Shown piece after piece: positions 1-11,630 of a stretch of 64,000 nt of DNA (positions are counted from its first letter, which is position 1; each line of letters begins with the position of its first letter). Source of the stretch: Symbiodinium natans. Its lineage: Eukaryota > Sar > Dinophyceae > Suessiales > Symbiodiniaceae. A model generated the notes under the pieces. It ran no database searches and had not been told where the DNA came from. It saw only the letters and a program-made list of their open reading frames with translations. The position numbers and the translations under genes were made by a program. The stretch is taken from positions 360,458-424,457 of the forward strand of contig CAJNDS010002445.1 in assembly GCA_905221605.1 (NCBI GenBank), written 5' to 3'.

Positions 1-1600
1 CCCAAAGAAAGAGCCCTGACGCCTCGCTGTTCACGGGCCCAAGCCCTCAGCTTTTCTCACCGCGATCTGACCAGTTTTGTGCCGCATTTGCGTTATTGCG
101 CCTTGGCCGCATCTCGGCGGGTTTGGGGTTCAGGGTTTAGGGTTTGGGGTTTGGGGTTTAGGGTTTAAGGCAAGCCACAGCTGAAGACAGTCGCCTGCTG
201 CAGAAACTAGGCAGTGCCTTTGTTTCGAGCTGTTCCTGCGCCGATGGACTCTTCCAGTAGCAGCAGAAGCAGCATCTGTGGCCACAGAATGCCAATGCGG
301 TCTTAAGTGCGTTGATATTTGTTATCGTTGGTTTGCACAGGGCGCGCGCGCGCGCGCGCGCGCGCCCGCCAACAGTTGTGCAACCCTAAGTCCGCAACTA
401 TTCCCTTATAGGACGCTCACCCGCACCCTTCCAGACCCTAGCCCCCACACCTTCCAAACCCGAAACCCTAAACCCGGTAAACCCTGTAAACCCTAAACCC
501 TACTGAACCGATAAGCCGAAACCCCGACCCGCACTGTAACCCCTCAATCCAGACCCCCAGGCCCCAAGCCCCCCAACTCCCGCCAGGAATTCACTGGAGA
601 AGCCCTCGCCTCAGGAAAAGATGAGGGTTGAGGGTTTGGAGTTTCGGGTAAGGGCTAGGGTTGAGGGTTTAGGGGACGAGCCGCAAAAGCTGGCAGAGGG
701 GAGCATACACCCATGTCCCCCAAGTCCCTATGTACTTGAAAAGCCCCCTAAATAACCCTTAAGGTATTATAAGTGTCCCTCCTTTAGTCCTTTGAATAGT
801 GGAGGGAAACCCTTTTTGGGGGCCGAGCTTCGTGGTTTTTTTCTCCACCACATTCAACCCTGTTTCCACACCCCTTCACGCCCCCCCCCCCACCAAACCC
901 CGACTAAGCACCAGCAGTACACCTCAGCCTCAAGGACCCAAACCCAGCCGAAGTTTGAAGGGAGGGCGCCTGGTTCGGGCTGTGGGTCTGGGGCTTTGGG
1001 TTTGAGGGGGTGGCCTCGCCACCCTGAAGGTTCGATTCATAATGTATGGACTCGATTTCTAGATTGGGGCGTCTTCAAGACCAAAGTACTAAATCGAAGA
1101 TCGGGTTATTTGCCTGCGTACCGTTGCCTTGCTTATCACATGTGTAGCTACCCATGAACCTTCAAGTATCCCTTTGACTAAGCTCCAATCTTGGTCCGAG
1201 GCCAGATAGTGGCGACGAGCTGCCATTGCCTGATGAGTGCCATTGACGCTGCCTCAGAAGTAAGATCATGCTCTTGTTTTCAGAATTCGTCATCCACACA
1301 CACGGACATCTGACCCACGCAGCCCCGCAAGAGACACATGGCTTGTTGGCGGTCACAGGGTATCACCGCCCGGGGGTCACAGGTATCACCGCCCGTGGTC
1401 AAACAATACAGATCGGTTCTTCTGACATGGGTGGCAAGACAAGACGTCTTGTCCTCCAAGCTGAACAGCAGTGCTACAGCTCTGCAAGCTGCAAGCTTCT
1501 CACCTGACAGAAGCCCTCAGTATGCCGATGCTGAACATGACCTGCTAGAGCCAAGGTGCGCCAGCTATCCACCCGTCTGAACTCCTATCAGCCCTGAACC
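1..1600. other. Telomere-like spacer of unit 1 (no gene seen)
   Basis: This stretch holds degenerate TTTAGGG/CCCTAAA DNA (about 120-170, 440-510 and 620-680), a GC dinucleotide run at 341-366, and AT/GC-mixed spacer. Short ORFs here show no recognisable protein. It is repeated almost exactly at 16,614-18,213. Confidence 0.6.
341..366. repeat. Alternating GC tract (Z-DNA-prone)
   Basis: An uninterrupted alternating G/C dinucleotide run of about 25 nt, duplicated at 16,954-16,979 as part of the 16.6-kb offset duplication. Alternating GC is the classic Z-DNA-forming sequence; whether it does so here is unknown. Confidence 0.8.
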
Positions 1601-1689
1601 CTTTTTAGGAATGCCCGTACTTGAAGCTGGTGTCACTTTGAGCAGCCACCGAAGGGATGCTGCTGTCGTGACTGTCCCTTGTCGAGCTG

Positions 1690-1698
1690 TGGCTCAAG
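1690..1698 (+). other. Candidate relict spliced-leader 3' end upstream of copy 1
   Basis: TGGCTCAAG equals the last nine bases of the dinoflagellate spliced leader and lies 32 nt before the ATG at 1,731. The same nonamer precedes the other copies (9,236; 11,581; 14,883; 18,303; 25,662; 31,902; 38,019). Bases further 5' do not match the leader well, so chance is possible. Confidence 0.3.
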
Positions 1699-1730
1699 AT
1701 ATCCAAGAGCTTGTGACCATTTGTTTAGTC

Positions 1731-2432
1731 ATGGCCAGCACAATCTTCCAGCTGCCGCCTGCGTTTGTAGGTGAGCAGGCTGTGTATGGGCCAAATTATC
1801 GCGGAGGCCTCGCGCCTCCAGCGGATCACTGGGCCAAGACCGCCCACCCCAGGGCACCCTGGCCCCCCGGGCCACTCCAGCAGTTCCAGCCACTCCAGCA
1901 GTGGTGCTGGGCACCAGCTTCCCCAGCGCCCCCACCCATAATGAGCTATGCCGTTGGGCAGGGGCTGTGCTACCAGCCTGCCCCGGCAACCGCCTGGATG
2001 CCTGTGAACCAGGCACCCTATGCACCCGTGCCTCCACCCATATTCTATGCAATGCCATGCCCTCAATACCAGCCGGCAACTCCAACTCCTGCCTGGACTC
2101 CCGCTCCCGAAGCACCCATGCCCATGCCTCCGCCACCACCACCAGCGCACTTCCCACCACCACTCCCTCCCATGCAAGCGCCCTTGCAGGCTCCCGAAGC
2201 ACTGCCAACGGCACATCCGGCGCCCTCCAAGGAGCCAAGCACGCACAAGCCCCGCTGGGCAGACCTGTCAGAGGAGCCCCCAAAGTGGGATACCACAGAT
2301 GTCGCGACCTCGTCCCAGGAGCCCCTTCCCACGCTGCTTCCCCGCCCTCCACGTGGCCCGCAAGGGAAGGGGCGAGGGAAAGGATCAAAAGGTCACGGCA
2401 AGGGAAAGGGAACGAGAAAGTGGCGCCAGTAA
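1731..2432 (+). CDS. Proline-rich protein with Gly/Lys/Arg tail, array copy 1
   Basis: A 233-residue intronless ORF. I start it at the ATGGCC at 1,731 because this ATG and its context are shared by all intact copies, while the upstream in-frame extension to 1,611 varies between copies. Layout: a short conserved N-terminus (MASTIFQLPPAFVGEQAVYG); a Pro/Ala/Gln-rich body (about 30-175) with PLQQ blocks, a CYQPAPATAW segment and a run of six prolines; a conserved RWADLSEEPPKWD block; and a basic low-complexity tail of GKG repeats ending KWRQ. The tail resembles RGG/GK-type nucleic-acid-binding tails, but that role is inference. No signal peptide or membrane segment is visible. This copy carries an extra two codons (Pro-Thr) relative to copy 5, an in-frame indel. 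I do not recognise the family. Confidence 0.65.
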   Translation: MASTIFQLPPAFVGEQAVYGPNYRGGLAPPADHWAKTAHPRAPWPPGPLQQFQPLQQWCWAPASPAPPPIMSYAVGQGLCYQPAPATAWMPVNQAPYAPVPPPIFYAMPCPQYQPATPTPAWTPAPEAPMPMPPPPPPAHFPPPLPPMQAPLQAPEALPTAHPAPSKEPSTHKPRWADLSEEPPKWDTTDVATSSQEPLPTLLPRPPRGPQGKGRGKGSKGHGKGKGTRKWRQ

Positions 2433-2640
2433 GGGAAGAGTCTCGGCACAAGCATTCCTGCAGGCCTCTCTGAATGCACTCATGTCGCAGTGTTTTCACT
2501 CAGCATGAAGCATGAAGCATGAAGCAGCCATCTTGCGTAAGCTGACGCATTCCAGGACCTTGGCTGAAGCTACGCCAGAAGTCGCGGGCCACGGCGACGG
2601 CCCGATGCCTGAGAAGGGACGCAGTTCGAACGAGTCTGAA

Positions 2641-3560
2641 GTTAGAATCGTAGAAGAGGTGACAAAGCCCTCCCTCCGTCGATTGTTTCATCTGTGGACA
2701 CTTCGCCTAGCGAAGGACTGCCGTCCGGGCACCCGCCAGAAATTGATGTGTCGCAGTTGTGAGACCCAGCTGATTGCAGCTGCAAGCCATTGCAAGCCCT
2801 ACCTCCTACCCACACCCTCAAATGACCAGCATTCCTGCACATTGTTTATTTTGGGGCCGCAGTTTCTGGAGTTAGAATCGTAGAAGAGGTGACAAAGCCC
2901 TCCCTCCGTCGATTGTTTCATCTGTGGACACTTCGCCTAGCGAAGGACTGCCGTCCGGGCACCCGCCAGAAATTGATGTGTCGCAGTTGTGAGACCCAGC
3001 TCATTGCAGCTGCAGCCATTGCAAGCCCTACCTCCTACCCACACAGTCAAATGACCAGTGTTCCTGCACATTGCTTATTTTGTGGCCGCAGTTTCTGGAG
3101 TTAGAATCGTAGAAGAGGTGACAAAGCCCTCCCTCCGTCGAATGTGTCATCATGTGGACACTTCGCCTAGCGAAGGACTGCCGTCCGGGCACCCGCCAGA
3201 AATTGATGTGTCGCAGTTGTGAGACCCAGCTGATTGCAGCTGCAAGCCATTGCAAGCCCTACCTCCTACCCACACCCTCAAATGACCAGCATTCCTGCAC
3301 ATTGTTTATTTTGGGGCCGCAGTTTCTGGAGTTAGAATCGTAGAAGAGGTGACAAAGCCCTCCCTCCGTCGATTGTCTCATCATGTGGACACTTCGCCTA
3401 GCGAAGGACTGCCGTCCGGGCACCCGCCAGAAATTGATGTGTCGCAGTGCTGAGACCCAGCTCATTGCAGCTTCAAGCCATTGCCCTACCTACTCGTACT
3501 TACACCCTCAAACCACCCATGCTGGCCTACATTTCCTCTATTTTTTTTGGGGCCGCAGGC
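2641..3560 (+). repeat. 230-bp tandem array 1 (four units)
   Basis: Units start at 2,641, 2,871, 3,100 and 3,331 with GTTAGAATCG and repeat every 229-231 bp; the last is partial. Each unit carries the perfect palindrome CTTCGCCTAGCGAAG. The period is not a multiple of three and the ORFs running through it shift frame, so I read it as a non-coding satellite directly downstream of the A ORF. Confidence 0.85.
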
Positions 3561-3564
3561 TGTT

Positions 3565-5090
3565 GGGTCCTCCGGAGGGGTTCGCAGTCCCAGTCCCAAG
3601 AAAGAGCCCTGACGACTCGCTGTTCACGGGCTCAAGCCCCACAGCTCTTTTCATTGCCACCTGACCAGTGTGCCATATCTGCTCATTGCACCTTGGCCGC
3701 ATCTCGGTGGGTTTAAGGTAGCTTAGGATGTAGGGTTTTCGGGTTTAGGGCAAGCCACAGCTTTCAAACAGTCGCCGGCTGCAGAAGCTGGGCAGTGTCC
3801 TTTGTTGAGCTGTTCCTGCACAAATGAACCCGGTCCAGTAGCAGGAGAGGCAGCATCTGTGGCAGTAGGACGCGGACAGTCGTTTGTTTGCAGGGCGCAC
3901 ACTTGCCAGCCGTTGCGTAACCCTAAATCCGCAACTTTCCCTTGGGACGCTCACCCGTGCTCTTCCAGCCCTCAATCTAGGCCCCCAGGCCCTAAGCCCC
4001 CAACGGCAGCCAGGAATTCAGTGGAGAAGCCCTCGCCTCAGAAAAGGATGAGGGTTTAGGGTTTGGAGTTTCGGGTTAAGGGTACGGTTAGGGTTGAGGG
4101 TTTAGGGAGCGAGCCCGCAAATGCTCGCGGAGCGGAGTACAAGGTTTGGGGGGCTTGAGGGTCTAGCTTTACGGTTTGTTTCTACACCACATTCAAGCCT
4201 ATTTCCACACCCCTCCACACCTCTCCACCCCCCCAAACCCCTGCTAAGCACCAGAAGCCGAAGAGCGGGTGTCGGAAGTAAGCTTATGAGGACACCTGTG
4301 GGCTCTGTCTTGTATGCATTTGCCTGGCTACCCCAAGACTGCTCTTAAATTCCAAAGCGCGCCCTTGAGCCTGAAGGCCTGAGTGCAACGGCCCATGAAG
4401 CTTCAAGTATCCCTTGAGCTCCCATTTCTTTCTGAAGGTTCAACTGATAACATGGGTTGGGTTGCCTGACTTAAATCTCTTGAAAGTACATGAAGTACCC
4501 ATGAACCTAAGTAGGGTTACCATCATTAATCATTTTTTGTAATATCGGTTGCCTTAGTTGTAACATTTGTAGCTACCCATGAACCTTCAAGCATCCCATG
4601 AGTGAGCTCCAATCTTTGTCCTAGGCCAACGCCACCGAGCTAACGCCACCGAGCTGCCATTGCCTGATGAGTGCTTGTTTTGCCTCAGAAGCAAGATCAT
4701 GCACTTGTTCTTTCTTGCATACGCGTGCGCGCACTACGGATTTGTTTTTTTTGACGATGGGTGGCAAGATACGACGTTCTGTCCTTCAAGATTCCGAGCT
4801 CTGCTGAACAGCAGTCTTATAGCTCTGCAAAGCTGCAAGCTTCTCACCTGACAGAAGCCCTCAGCACTCCAATGCTGAACAGGAGCATTCCAATGCTGAA
4901 CAGGGCCTACTAGGTTTTGCCTAAGCAACCAGCTCGACAGCTCGATGTGGTGTGGACGGAACGGTGCGAAGTCTGGATCATTGAGTGCCAAGATGTGTGG
5001 AGATTCTAGGCATTCTACCCCTTCTGAACTCCTATCAGCCCTAAACCCATTTCGGGAATGCCTGTAGGGGGTCCTGCTGTCGTGACTGTC
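3565..5090. other. Telomere-like spacer of unit 1 (no gene seen)
   Basis: Contains degenerate TTTAGGG-type DNA (about 3,715-3,760 and 4,045-4,110), C-rich runs and several short AT-rich segments. Copies lie at about 20,170-21,660 and 40,325-41,878, with a shortened relative at 13,465-14,880. No protein family is recognisable. Confidence 0.55.
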
Positions 5091-5091
5091 C

Positions 5092-5330
5092 TGTGTCGAG
5101 CTGTGGCTCAAAGATGCGCACCAGCGTGTGTTTTGTGTCACCATCCTTCGGCATGTCAAGCACGATTTCTTCTAGCTGCCTGCCACCTGCCTTTGTAGGT
5201 GATCTAGGCTGTTTATGGCCTTCAGTATCGCGGAGGCCTCGCGCCTCCAGCTGGAGGCGCGAGGCCTCCGCGAGACTGTGGGCCATACACAGCCTGGATC
5301 ACTTTCAACGCGGCCTGGTGCTCCACTGTC
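5092..5330 (+). pseudogene. Truncated proline-rich element with foldback (unit 1)
   Basis: The leader-like GAGCTGTGGCTCAA, part of the N-terminal coding region (CCACCTGCCTTTGTAGGTGA) and the GGATCACT segment of the A ORF can be aligned, but the sequence turns back on itself between 5,206 and 5,295 and the rest of the ORF is missing. Near-identical copies are at about 21,664-21,902 and 41,879-42,117. Confidence 0.6.
5228..5273. repeat. Perfect 46-nt palindrome (foldback)
   Basis: Arms 5,228-5,250 and 5,251-5,273 are exact reverse complements with no loop. Outer imperfect arms extend the pairing to about 5,206-5,295. The arms consist of A-element coding sequence and its inverted copy. Identical palindromes are at 21,800-21,845 and 42,015-42,060. 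Confidence 0.9.
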
Positions 5331-5839
5331 TTGGGGCTACGCCAACGGCGAGGTGGCACTTCGGAACAACCAAAGTTTAGGGTTTAGGATTTAGGGTTCA
5401 GGGTTGAGGGGGCTTGAGTGGTTTCTTTCAGGTCTTCGAGTCCAAGTTGCTCAATCAACCCTACACACTGACGACTCCTTGATGAGTTTGGGTTAAGAAG
5501 GGACTCCTCTACATAACCCGTATATATCGTATATAGTCCCTATATACCTAAGTAGCCCCTACATGGTGATTTCTCTACATTATGGTCCTCTTTGGGGGTC
5601 CTCAGGAACCCCCCCCTTATTTAGGGTACCCAAAGGGACCAAATTCATCGAGAACTCGCCACACATACGCCTGGGGTCCCTTGTAAGGGTGCAGGCCAAG
5701 CGGACTAGGTTATAAGCCCTATAGGCCTTAAGGCCAGGGATCGGAGCAAGCCAGATGGGCGTAGTGAAAAAACGAATCAGACCCCCGAAGGCCTCACAAG
5801 CAAATCGGGATCCAAGCTCTCGAAGCCTCCGCAAGTAAG

Positions 5840-8124
5840 GAGAAGCCAGAGACGGAGCCCTACATCGCGGCACACCACATCATCCGGAGCCACGCGCGGG
5901 CGGTGGCCGTGCTGTCAGGGATGTGTTTGAGGTACCTCCTGACCCCTCAAGCCCAAACTCCAAGCCCGTAATTAGTTTGGGGCTCAGCAGAGTAGGGTCT
6001 TGTAGTCTCCCAAAAGATCAGGACGGGACTTTCGCATTGAAAACCCCCTACTTTTAGAGCAAGTAGACTCCAATGTTGCGCTGCAGCTCGGGTTTAGGGG
6101 TGTACAGACTCAGAGCATGGTCGCGTCAACTACTTCGGAAGACTTCCGTTTCTCATGCCTATGGCCAACTAGCTGGTTGACAAAGGTGAAAGTGATCAAC
6201 CACAGGGGCGGCAGAAGTACGCTTCTCATACTTTAGGCACTTCTATTATCATTGTCTCTTACAAGGATCCCCTGTAGTTGAAGATACCCCTCATGAAAGC
6301 CCAGACTTTGGGACGTAAGGTTTGTTTAGGGACTCTGCATATATATCTAGTTTGTCGCTGTGGGCTTCGGGCACGAAGGTGACGAGATACGAGCGAGTTG
6401 AAGTCGAAGTAGGGCGAAGAGGTCGGCGTCACATTCGACATTGACTGGAGGTAGCTTGCTCTGCAGGGTTTAGGGTTTAGGCTTAGGGTTTAGGGTTTAG
6501 GGTTGCTGTAGTCTATAGTTCCCTTACTGGGTAGCCCCGTGGGATGCGGCACATGTGCCCTTACTTGGTTTAAGAGGATCATATTCCGGCGCATTTTCTC
6601 AGAGGGTTTCAGGGGCCAACCTGGCTTTAGGAATTGTGTCTTAGTTCTGCTCGTATAAGCCCAATGGAGCATGAACAACCGTTCTTTTCATGTCTAAGGA
6701 GAGTCGAGTGCTTTGCCGCAAAAAATGGCGCATGGCATCCAACATCCCGGAATCCGGAACACCAGCATAAAGCCCAAAACCCGAGCCCCTAAACCTCAAC
6801 GCCTCGATAAGCCCTCACTCCTTGACCCTACACTCCGAAGCCTTACTTACAACCCTCCTTGACTACCTATGGACCGGTCCTTAACCCAAAACCCGACAAA
6901 CCCCAAGCCCTGAAGCATCGCAGAGGCAGGCCAAGACAGTGTCAATGTGGGGGAACGTGCAAGCCGGCGGCTACTTCGATGACCAGGAGGTGGAGCTCAT
7001 CGACGACCAACGGCACATCGACTGCAATTCCAGGTTGGAGATTGATATAGGTCTGGTTTAGGGTGTGTGGACCTTGCAAAATGATTGTCTAGAAGAGGAT
7101 ACCCTGGTGACGAAGACCAAGGGAGAGTACTCACTATTATTCCCCATACACACGTGCTCAAGCCCTAAACCCTGAACCCCTAGTTCCTTGATTCCTGGGC
7201 CCCTTTGGTGCTCCTTAGGAGTGGGAGATCTGACAGGGACTGGGGAGTGGTGCCCTGGGGCCTCAAACAAATGGGCGCGAGTACATCCAGCAGGAGCACC
7301 AACCCGAAGGACTATTGGGCTTCAAGTTGGGGATAGGGAGGGCTCAGGGTTTAGGCTTAGGATCGGGAGCCTAAACTGCCCTCAACCCTAAACCCCAAAG
7401 CCTAAACCCTAAACCCTAAACCCAAAGCCGCAAACCCTAAACCATCAAACCCTAAACCCTAACCTCACGTAGCCGAGGTGCGAGGCTACTTTGCTTGGTC
7501 CCTGATGGAGAACTTCGAGCGGGCGCTCGGGTGCCCTTGCTGTCTCGGTTAAGTTAAATATTGGGGTTCAGGGCTTAGGTTTGCAAACAAGAAAGGGTTC
7601 AGAAGTTTCGGGGTCCTATACTGGGGATTAGAGTATGTTGGGGTTATATTCGAGGTACTCCTATGTTGGGAAATGCCCATGTCAATGATTGCAAACCACG
7701 TGGAACAGAGCGCTTGATGTTCCTGTAGTCTCTGGGTTCAGTGTGGTTTAGAGTGACAAGCCGCTCATCCACCCTCGTAGATGATGCAATCCAGGCTCCC
7801 ACACTACTCTGAGGCACGGGTACTCAAGGTTCGGAATGGTGCACATCGATTACGAGACGCACGGGCTTGTTCTTGCACACAGACAGTGGTTCGCAGTCTG
7901 AGTATGCGAGGGACATCAGGACCCACACACGGTGTTTCTAAAGGATTCGGATGACAACCCAAAACCCTGCAACCCTAAACGCTATAAACCCTGAACCCTA
8001 AATCGCCCACAAGAAGCAACACCTTAGCTTGACAGAGGACGCCGAAGCAGTCCACGCTGCTCATCTCGGAGGTGGCCAAGGCGAACAAGCTGAATCTGCC
8101 GGAATCCACGTTGCAGGCCGCCGT
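5840..8124 (+). pseudogene. Glycoside hydrolase family 1 (beta-glucosidase-like) remnant, unit 1
   Basis: Short coding islands match the C-terminal half of GH1 enzymes in the correct order: ETEPYIAAHHIIRSHARAV (about 5,850-5,910), GEEVGVTFDIDW (about 6,410-6,450), DWGVVPWGLKQ (7,238-7,270), VAEVRGYFAWSLMENFERA (7,469-7,525), GYSRFGMVHIDYETH (7,818-7,863) and QRTPKQSTLLISEVAKANK (8,033-8,089). GH1 enzymes hydrolyse beta-glucosides using two catalytic glutamates, in NEP and ENG motifs; I find neither. The second island is preceded by an in-frame TAG (AAG TAG GGC) where the unit-8 copy has CAG. Islands are separated by telomere-like DNA. I therefore call it a decayed gene whose exons are preserved as scraps; a functional copy with missed exons is less likely. 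Confidence 0.6.
7378..7465. repeat. Interstitial CCCTAAA telomere-like tract
   Basis: Degenerate CCCTAAA units between two glycoside hydrolase islands. The aligned copy in unit 7 (36,130-36,250) has expanded to a nearly perfect array. Confidence 0.8.
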
Positions 8125-9230
8125 CTTAACTTTTCGGGTTTCGGGTTCATTGTGGTCGTTGGAAGGGCTTCAGGCAGCCGTGTAGTAGAGAGATGGGTTC
8201 ATCTCGCGACTATGTGGGTCAACTTCATATGTTCTTCACAGATACGCTCGCCGTTGAACACCGCATACAGTAAAGCCTTACGTTTTCTTTTTACCTTGCT
8301 GATCAGAAATGACCCCGGCACCGACGAGCCCCAGTTATCCCGACGCCAGGATCGGGGACCTAGCGCTGCAGCTTAAGGTTGGCTGCAAACGCCAAGGGCG
8401 CCCCCAAAAAAAACCAATCTGGCAGCCTCGCCAGATTCCGACACCGGCCTCTTCACCGTTTGTACTTTGGTTTGCGGTTTGAGGTTTACATAGGGTTTAG
8501 GCTTTGGGGTTTCGGAGTTCGGTGTGTTAATTCGCCTCACCCGACACAGGAATCCGACTTCGTGATGATCGAGGAGGGTGCCGGGCGCAAGACGACGAAA
8601 GATGCACCGGTCAGAAGAAGGGCTGAGAGCAGCTTCTGCGGTGGCCTATAGGGCGTTCGGTCTAGGGTTTAGTAGTGTTGAGTTTTTAGGCTTTAGCTCT
8701 TTTGGGCTAGGAGCAAGACCAGGCACGTGCTTGCATAGTTTTCATCCACGCAACCATGCTTGTCCATGCAACCTTGCATGAGACATTGGTAGATGCGGGA
8801 GGCAGTTTTTGCAAGTATGGCTTGTTGGCGGTCACATGTATCACGCCCGAGGTCAAACAGACCTGTTCTTTTGACATGGGTGGCGAGATAAGATGTTTTG
8901 TCCTCCAAGATTCCGAGCTCTGCTGAACAGCAGTGCTATGGCTCTACGAAGCTGCAAGCTTCTCACCTGACAGAAGCCCTCAGCATTTCCAGTGCTGAAC
9001 AGGACCAGTAGGTTTTGCCTAAGCAACCAGCTCGACCGCTCGATGTGGCGTGGACGAAACACGAGCCAAGCTGCACCCAGCTGCACGGTGTGATGTCTGG
9101 ATCATTGAGTGACCCTTATAGGCCCAGATATGTGGAGCTTCTGCACATTCCACGCTTCTGAACTCTCGTAAGCTGGTGTCACTTTGAGCAGCCTACGTAG
9201 GGACGCTGCTGTCGTAACTGTCCCGTGTCG
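8125..9230. other. Spacer between GH1 remnant and next A element (unit 1)
   Basis: Holds two possibly once-coding stretches (near 8,310-8,370 and 8,550-8,650, the latter reading ESDFVMIEEGAGRK) that follow the GH1 C-terminus and could be a decayed C-terminal extension, then spacer. Copies are at about 24,660-25,660, 30,900-31,900, 36,930-38,018 and 44,725-45,800. I see no intact gene. Confidence 0.45.
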
Positions 9231-9283
9231 AGCTGTGGCTCAAGATATCCAACAGCTTGTGACGTGCTTGACCATCATTTGCC

Positions 9284-9820
9284 ATGGCCACCACGATGGT
9301 CCAGCATCACGGAGGCCTCGCGCCTCCAGCGGATCATTGGGCCAAGACCGCCCTCGGCGCCCTGGCCGCCCGGGCCACTCCAGCAGGGCCACTCCAGCAA
9401 GGGCCACTCCAGCAAGGGCCACTCCAGCAGGGGGCCACTCCAGCAGTGGTACTGGGCACCAGCTTCCCGAGCTATGCCGTTAACCGCCTGGATGCCTGTA
9501 AACCAGGCACCATATGCACCCATACCTCCACCCATGTTCTTTCCAATGGCATGCCCTCAAAACCAGCCGGCAACTCCTGCCCGGACTCCCGCTCCCCAAG
9601 CAGCGATGCCCATACCTCCGCCACCGCCACCAGCGCACTTCCCAGCACCACTCCCTCCCACGCAAGCGCCTTTGCAGGCACCCGAAGCACCGCCCACGGC
9701 ACATCATGGCACATCCAGCATCCTCAAAGGAGCAAAACACACACAAGCCCCGGTGGGCAGACTTGTCGGAGGGGGCTCCTCGGACAAGTCTGCCCAGCGG
9801 GGCTTCTGTGTGCTTTGCTC
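9284..9820 (+). pseudogene. Broken proline-rich element, array copy 2
   Basis: Starts with the family ATGGCC at 9,284 but lacks much of the N-terminal coding region, has an expanded GGGCCACTCCAGCA repeat, and shifts frame after about 9,350, so the NQAPYAP and PPPPPPAHF blocks fall in another frame. From 9,773 the sequence folds back on itself, replacing the RWADLSEEPP block and the basic tail. No complete product can be made. Confidence 0.75.
9730..9820. repeat. Foldback in broken copy 2
   Basis: Arms at about 9,730-9,772 and 9,778-9,820 are near-perfect reverse complements (for example GGGCAGACTTGTC against GACAAGTCTGCCC) around a ~5-nt loop. The sequence is the RWADLSEEPP-coding block followed by its own inverted copy. 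Confidence 0.8.
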
Positions 9821-9824
9821 GCTG

Positions 9825-11570
9825 TTCACGGGCTCAAGCCCCTCAGCTTTTTTCACCGCGGTCTGACCAGTGCCGGCCACATTTGCTTTATTGCACCTTG
9901 GCCGCATCTCGGCGGGTTTTGGGTTTTGGGTTTGGGGTTTCGGGTTTAGGGTTGAGGGCAAGCCGCAACTGAAAACAATCGCCTGCTGCATCCTGCTGCA
10001 AAATCTAAGCAGCATACGAAGTCGGTATTAAGTGCGTCGCTATCTGTTCTACCGCGGACAGTCGTTTGTTGGCAGGGCGCACGCTCGCCAGCAGTTGCGC
10101 AACCCTCAATCCGCAACTCTCCTTTAGAGCTTTCGCCCGTGCTCTTCAAGCCCCCCAACTAGGCCCGCCAGGCCCCAAGCCCCCAACTGCCGCCAGGAAT
10201 TCAGTGGAGAAGCCCTCGCCTCAGAAAAGCATGAGGGTTTTGGGTTTGGAGTTTCGGATTACGGGCTTCGGTTGAGGGTTTCGGGAGCGAACGAGCGCCT
10301 TCAGGAGGGTTTGAGTTTAGGGCAACCCTTTTTTGGTGGGTCTAGCATTACGGGTTTGTTTCTACAACACATTCATCCCTGTTTCTACACCCCTACACCC
10401 CTCCACCCCCCCCCTCCCCGACCCCTACTAAGCACCAGCAGTACGCGGCAGCTTCATGGACCCTAAACCCTAAACCCTAAACCCCGAAACCCTAAACCCT
10501 AAACCCTAAAACCTCAGCCGAAGTTTGATGGGAGGGCACCGGGCTCGGGCCGTTCGGTTTGAGGGGAGCGGCCTCGCAACCCTGCAGGTTCGACTTGTAG
10601 AAGAGGGACTCGACTTCCAGCTTGGGGCGTCTTCAAGACCGAAACACTAAGTCGAAAAAGGCCGGGTTCGGAACTAAGCTTGTGAATGGCACTTGTAGAC
10701 CTGTCTTGTAGGCGCCTGGCCACCCTGACCAAAACTCCTCTCAAATTCCAAAGCGCCCTTGCGCCTAAAGGCCTGCGAGGTTTCGCGGTCGAGGTTCAAC
10801 GCTCATCCGAACAGAACTGATCAAACCCACGATGAAGGGTTTTCAAGACTTCTTTCCCCTGCAACGAACCGTGAACCTGCAAGTATCCTTTGAGTGAGCT
10901 CCCATTTCTCACTAGAAGGTTCATTTTGTCATACAAGTTGGGTTGCCTGATTTATATCTCTAGTAGGTACCCATAAACCTAGGTAGGGTTCTAAGTACCT
11001 TTATTAAATTGATAGTACAGGTTGCCTTAGTTATAACATGTGTAGCTACCCATGAAACCTCAAGTATCCCAATCTTTGTCCGAGGCCAGATAGCGGCGCC
11101 GAGCTGCCATTGCCTGATGAGTGCTTGAAGTTGCCTCAGAAGTAAGATCATACACTCGCTTCAAAAATTCTCATCTACACACTCACACAAACGCACGCGG
11201 ACACCTTACCCGAGGTCCAACAATGCAGATCTGTTCTGTTGACGATGGGTGGCAAGATAAGACGTTTTGTCCTCCAAGATTCCGAGCTCTGCTGCGAGCT
11301 CTGCTGAACGGCAGTGCTATAGCTCGACAAAGCTGCAAGCTTCTCACCTGACAGAAGCCCTCAGCATTTCCAGTGCTGAACAGGACCACTACGTTTTGCC
11401 TAAGCAGCCAGCTCGACCGCTCGATGTGGTGCGGACGAAACACGAGCCAAGCTGCACCCAGCTGCACGGTGTGATGTCTGGATCATTGAGTGACCCTTAT
11501 AGGCCCAGATATGTGGAGCTTCTGCACATTCCACGCTTCTGAACTCTCTTACAGGCTAGTGTCACTTCGT
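9825..11570. other. Telomere-like spacer of the short second unit (no gene seen)
   Basis: Includes TTTAGGG-like DNA near 9,915-9,955 and CCCTAAA repeats at 10,457-10,513, with spacer related to the 1-1,600 and 3,565-5,090 regions. No recognisable protein. This unit lacks both the 230-bp array and the GH1 remnants. Confidence 0.55.
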
Positions 11571-11630
11571 GACTGTCCCGTGGCTCAAGACATCCAACAA
11601 CTCGTGACGTGCTTGACCATTTATTTAGTC

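Noticed and set aside
1725-2499. Long minus-strand ORFs antisense to the proline-rich ORF, repeated in each copy
   Set aside because: They arise from the skewed composition of Pro-rich codons; their ends vary between copies and in-frame indels fit the + strand protein better.
2600-2660. tRNA-like B-box (GTTCGAACGAGTC) before the 230-bp array
   Set aside because: No matching A-box at a proper distance and no cloverleaf could be drawn.
2512-3343. ORFs of 60-120 codons running through the 230-bp repeats (and equivalents in the other arrays)
   Set aside because: The repeat period is not a multiple of three, ORFs shift frame from unit to unit, and no start or product is conserved; they are by-products of the repeat.
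5228-5273. Rho-independent terminator
   Set aside because: The palindrome is made of coding sequence and its inverted copy, has no T-tract, and the setting is not bacterial.
9240-9535. Leu/Gly-rich minus-strand ORF repeats in broken copy 2
   Set aside because: Generated by the expanded GGGCCACTCCAGCA tandem repeat; no conservation in other copies.
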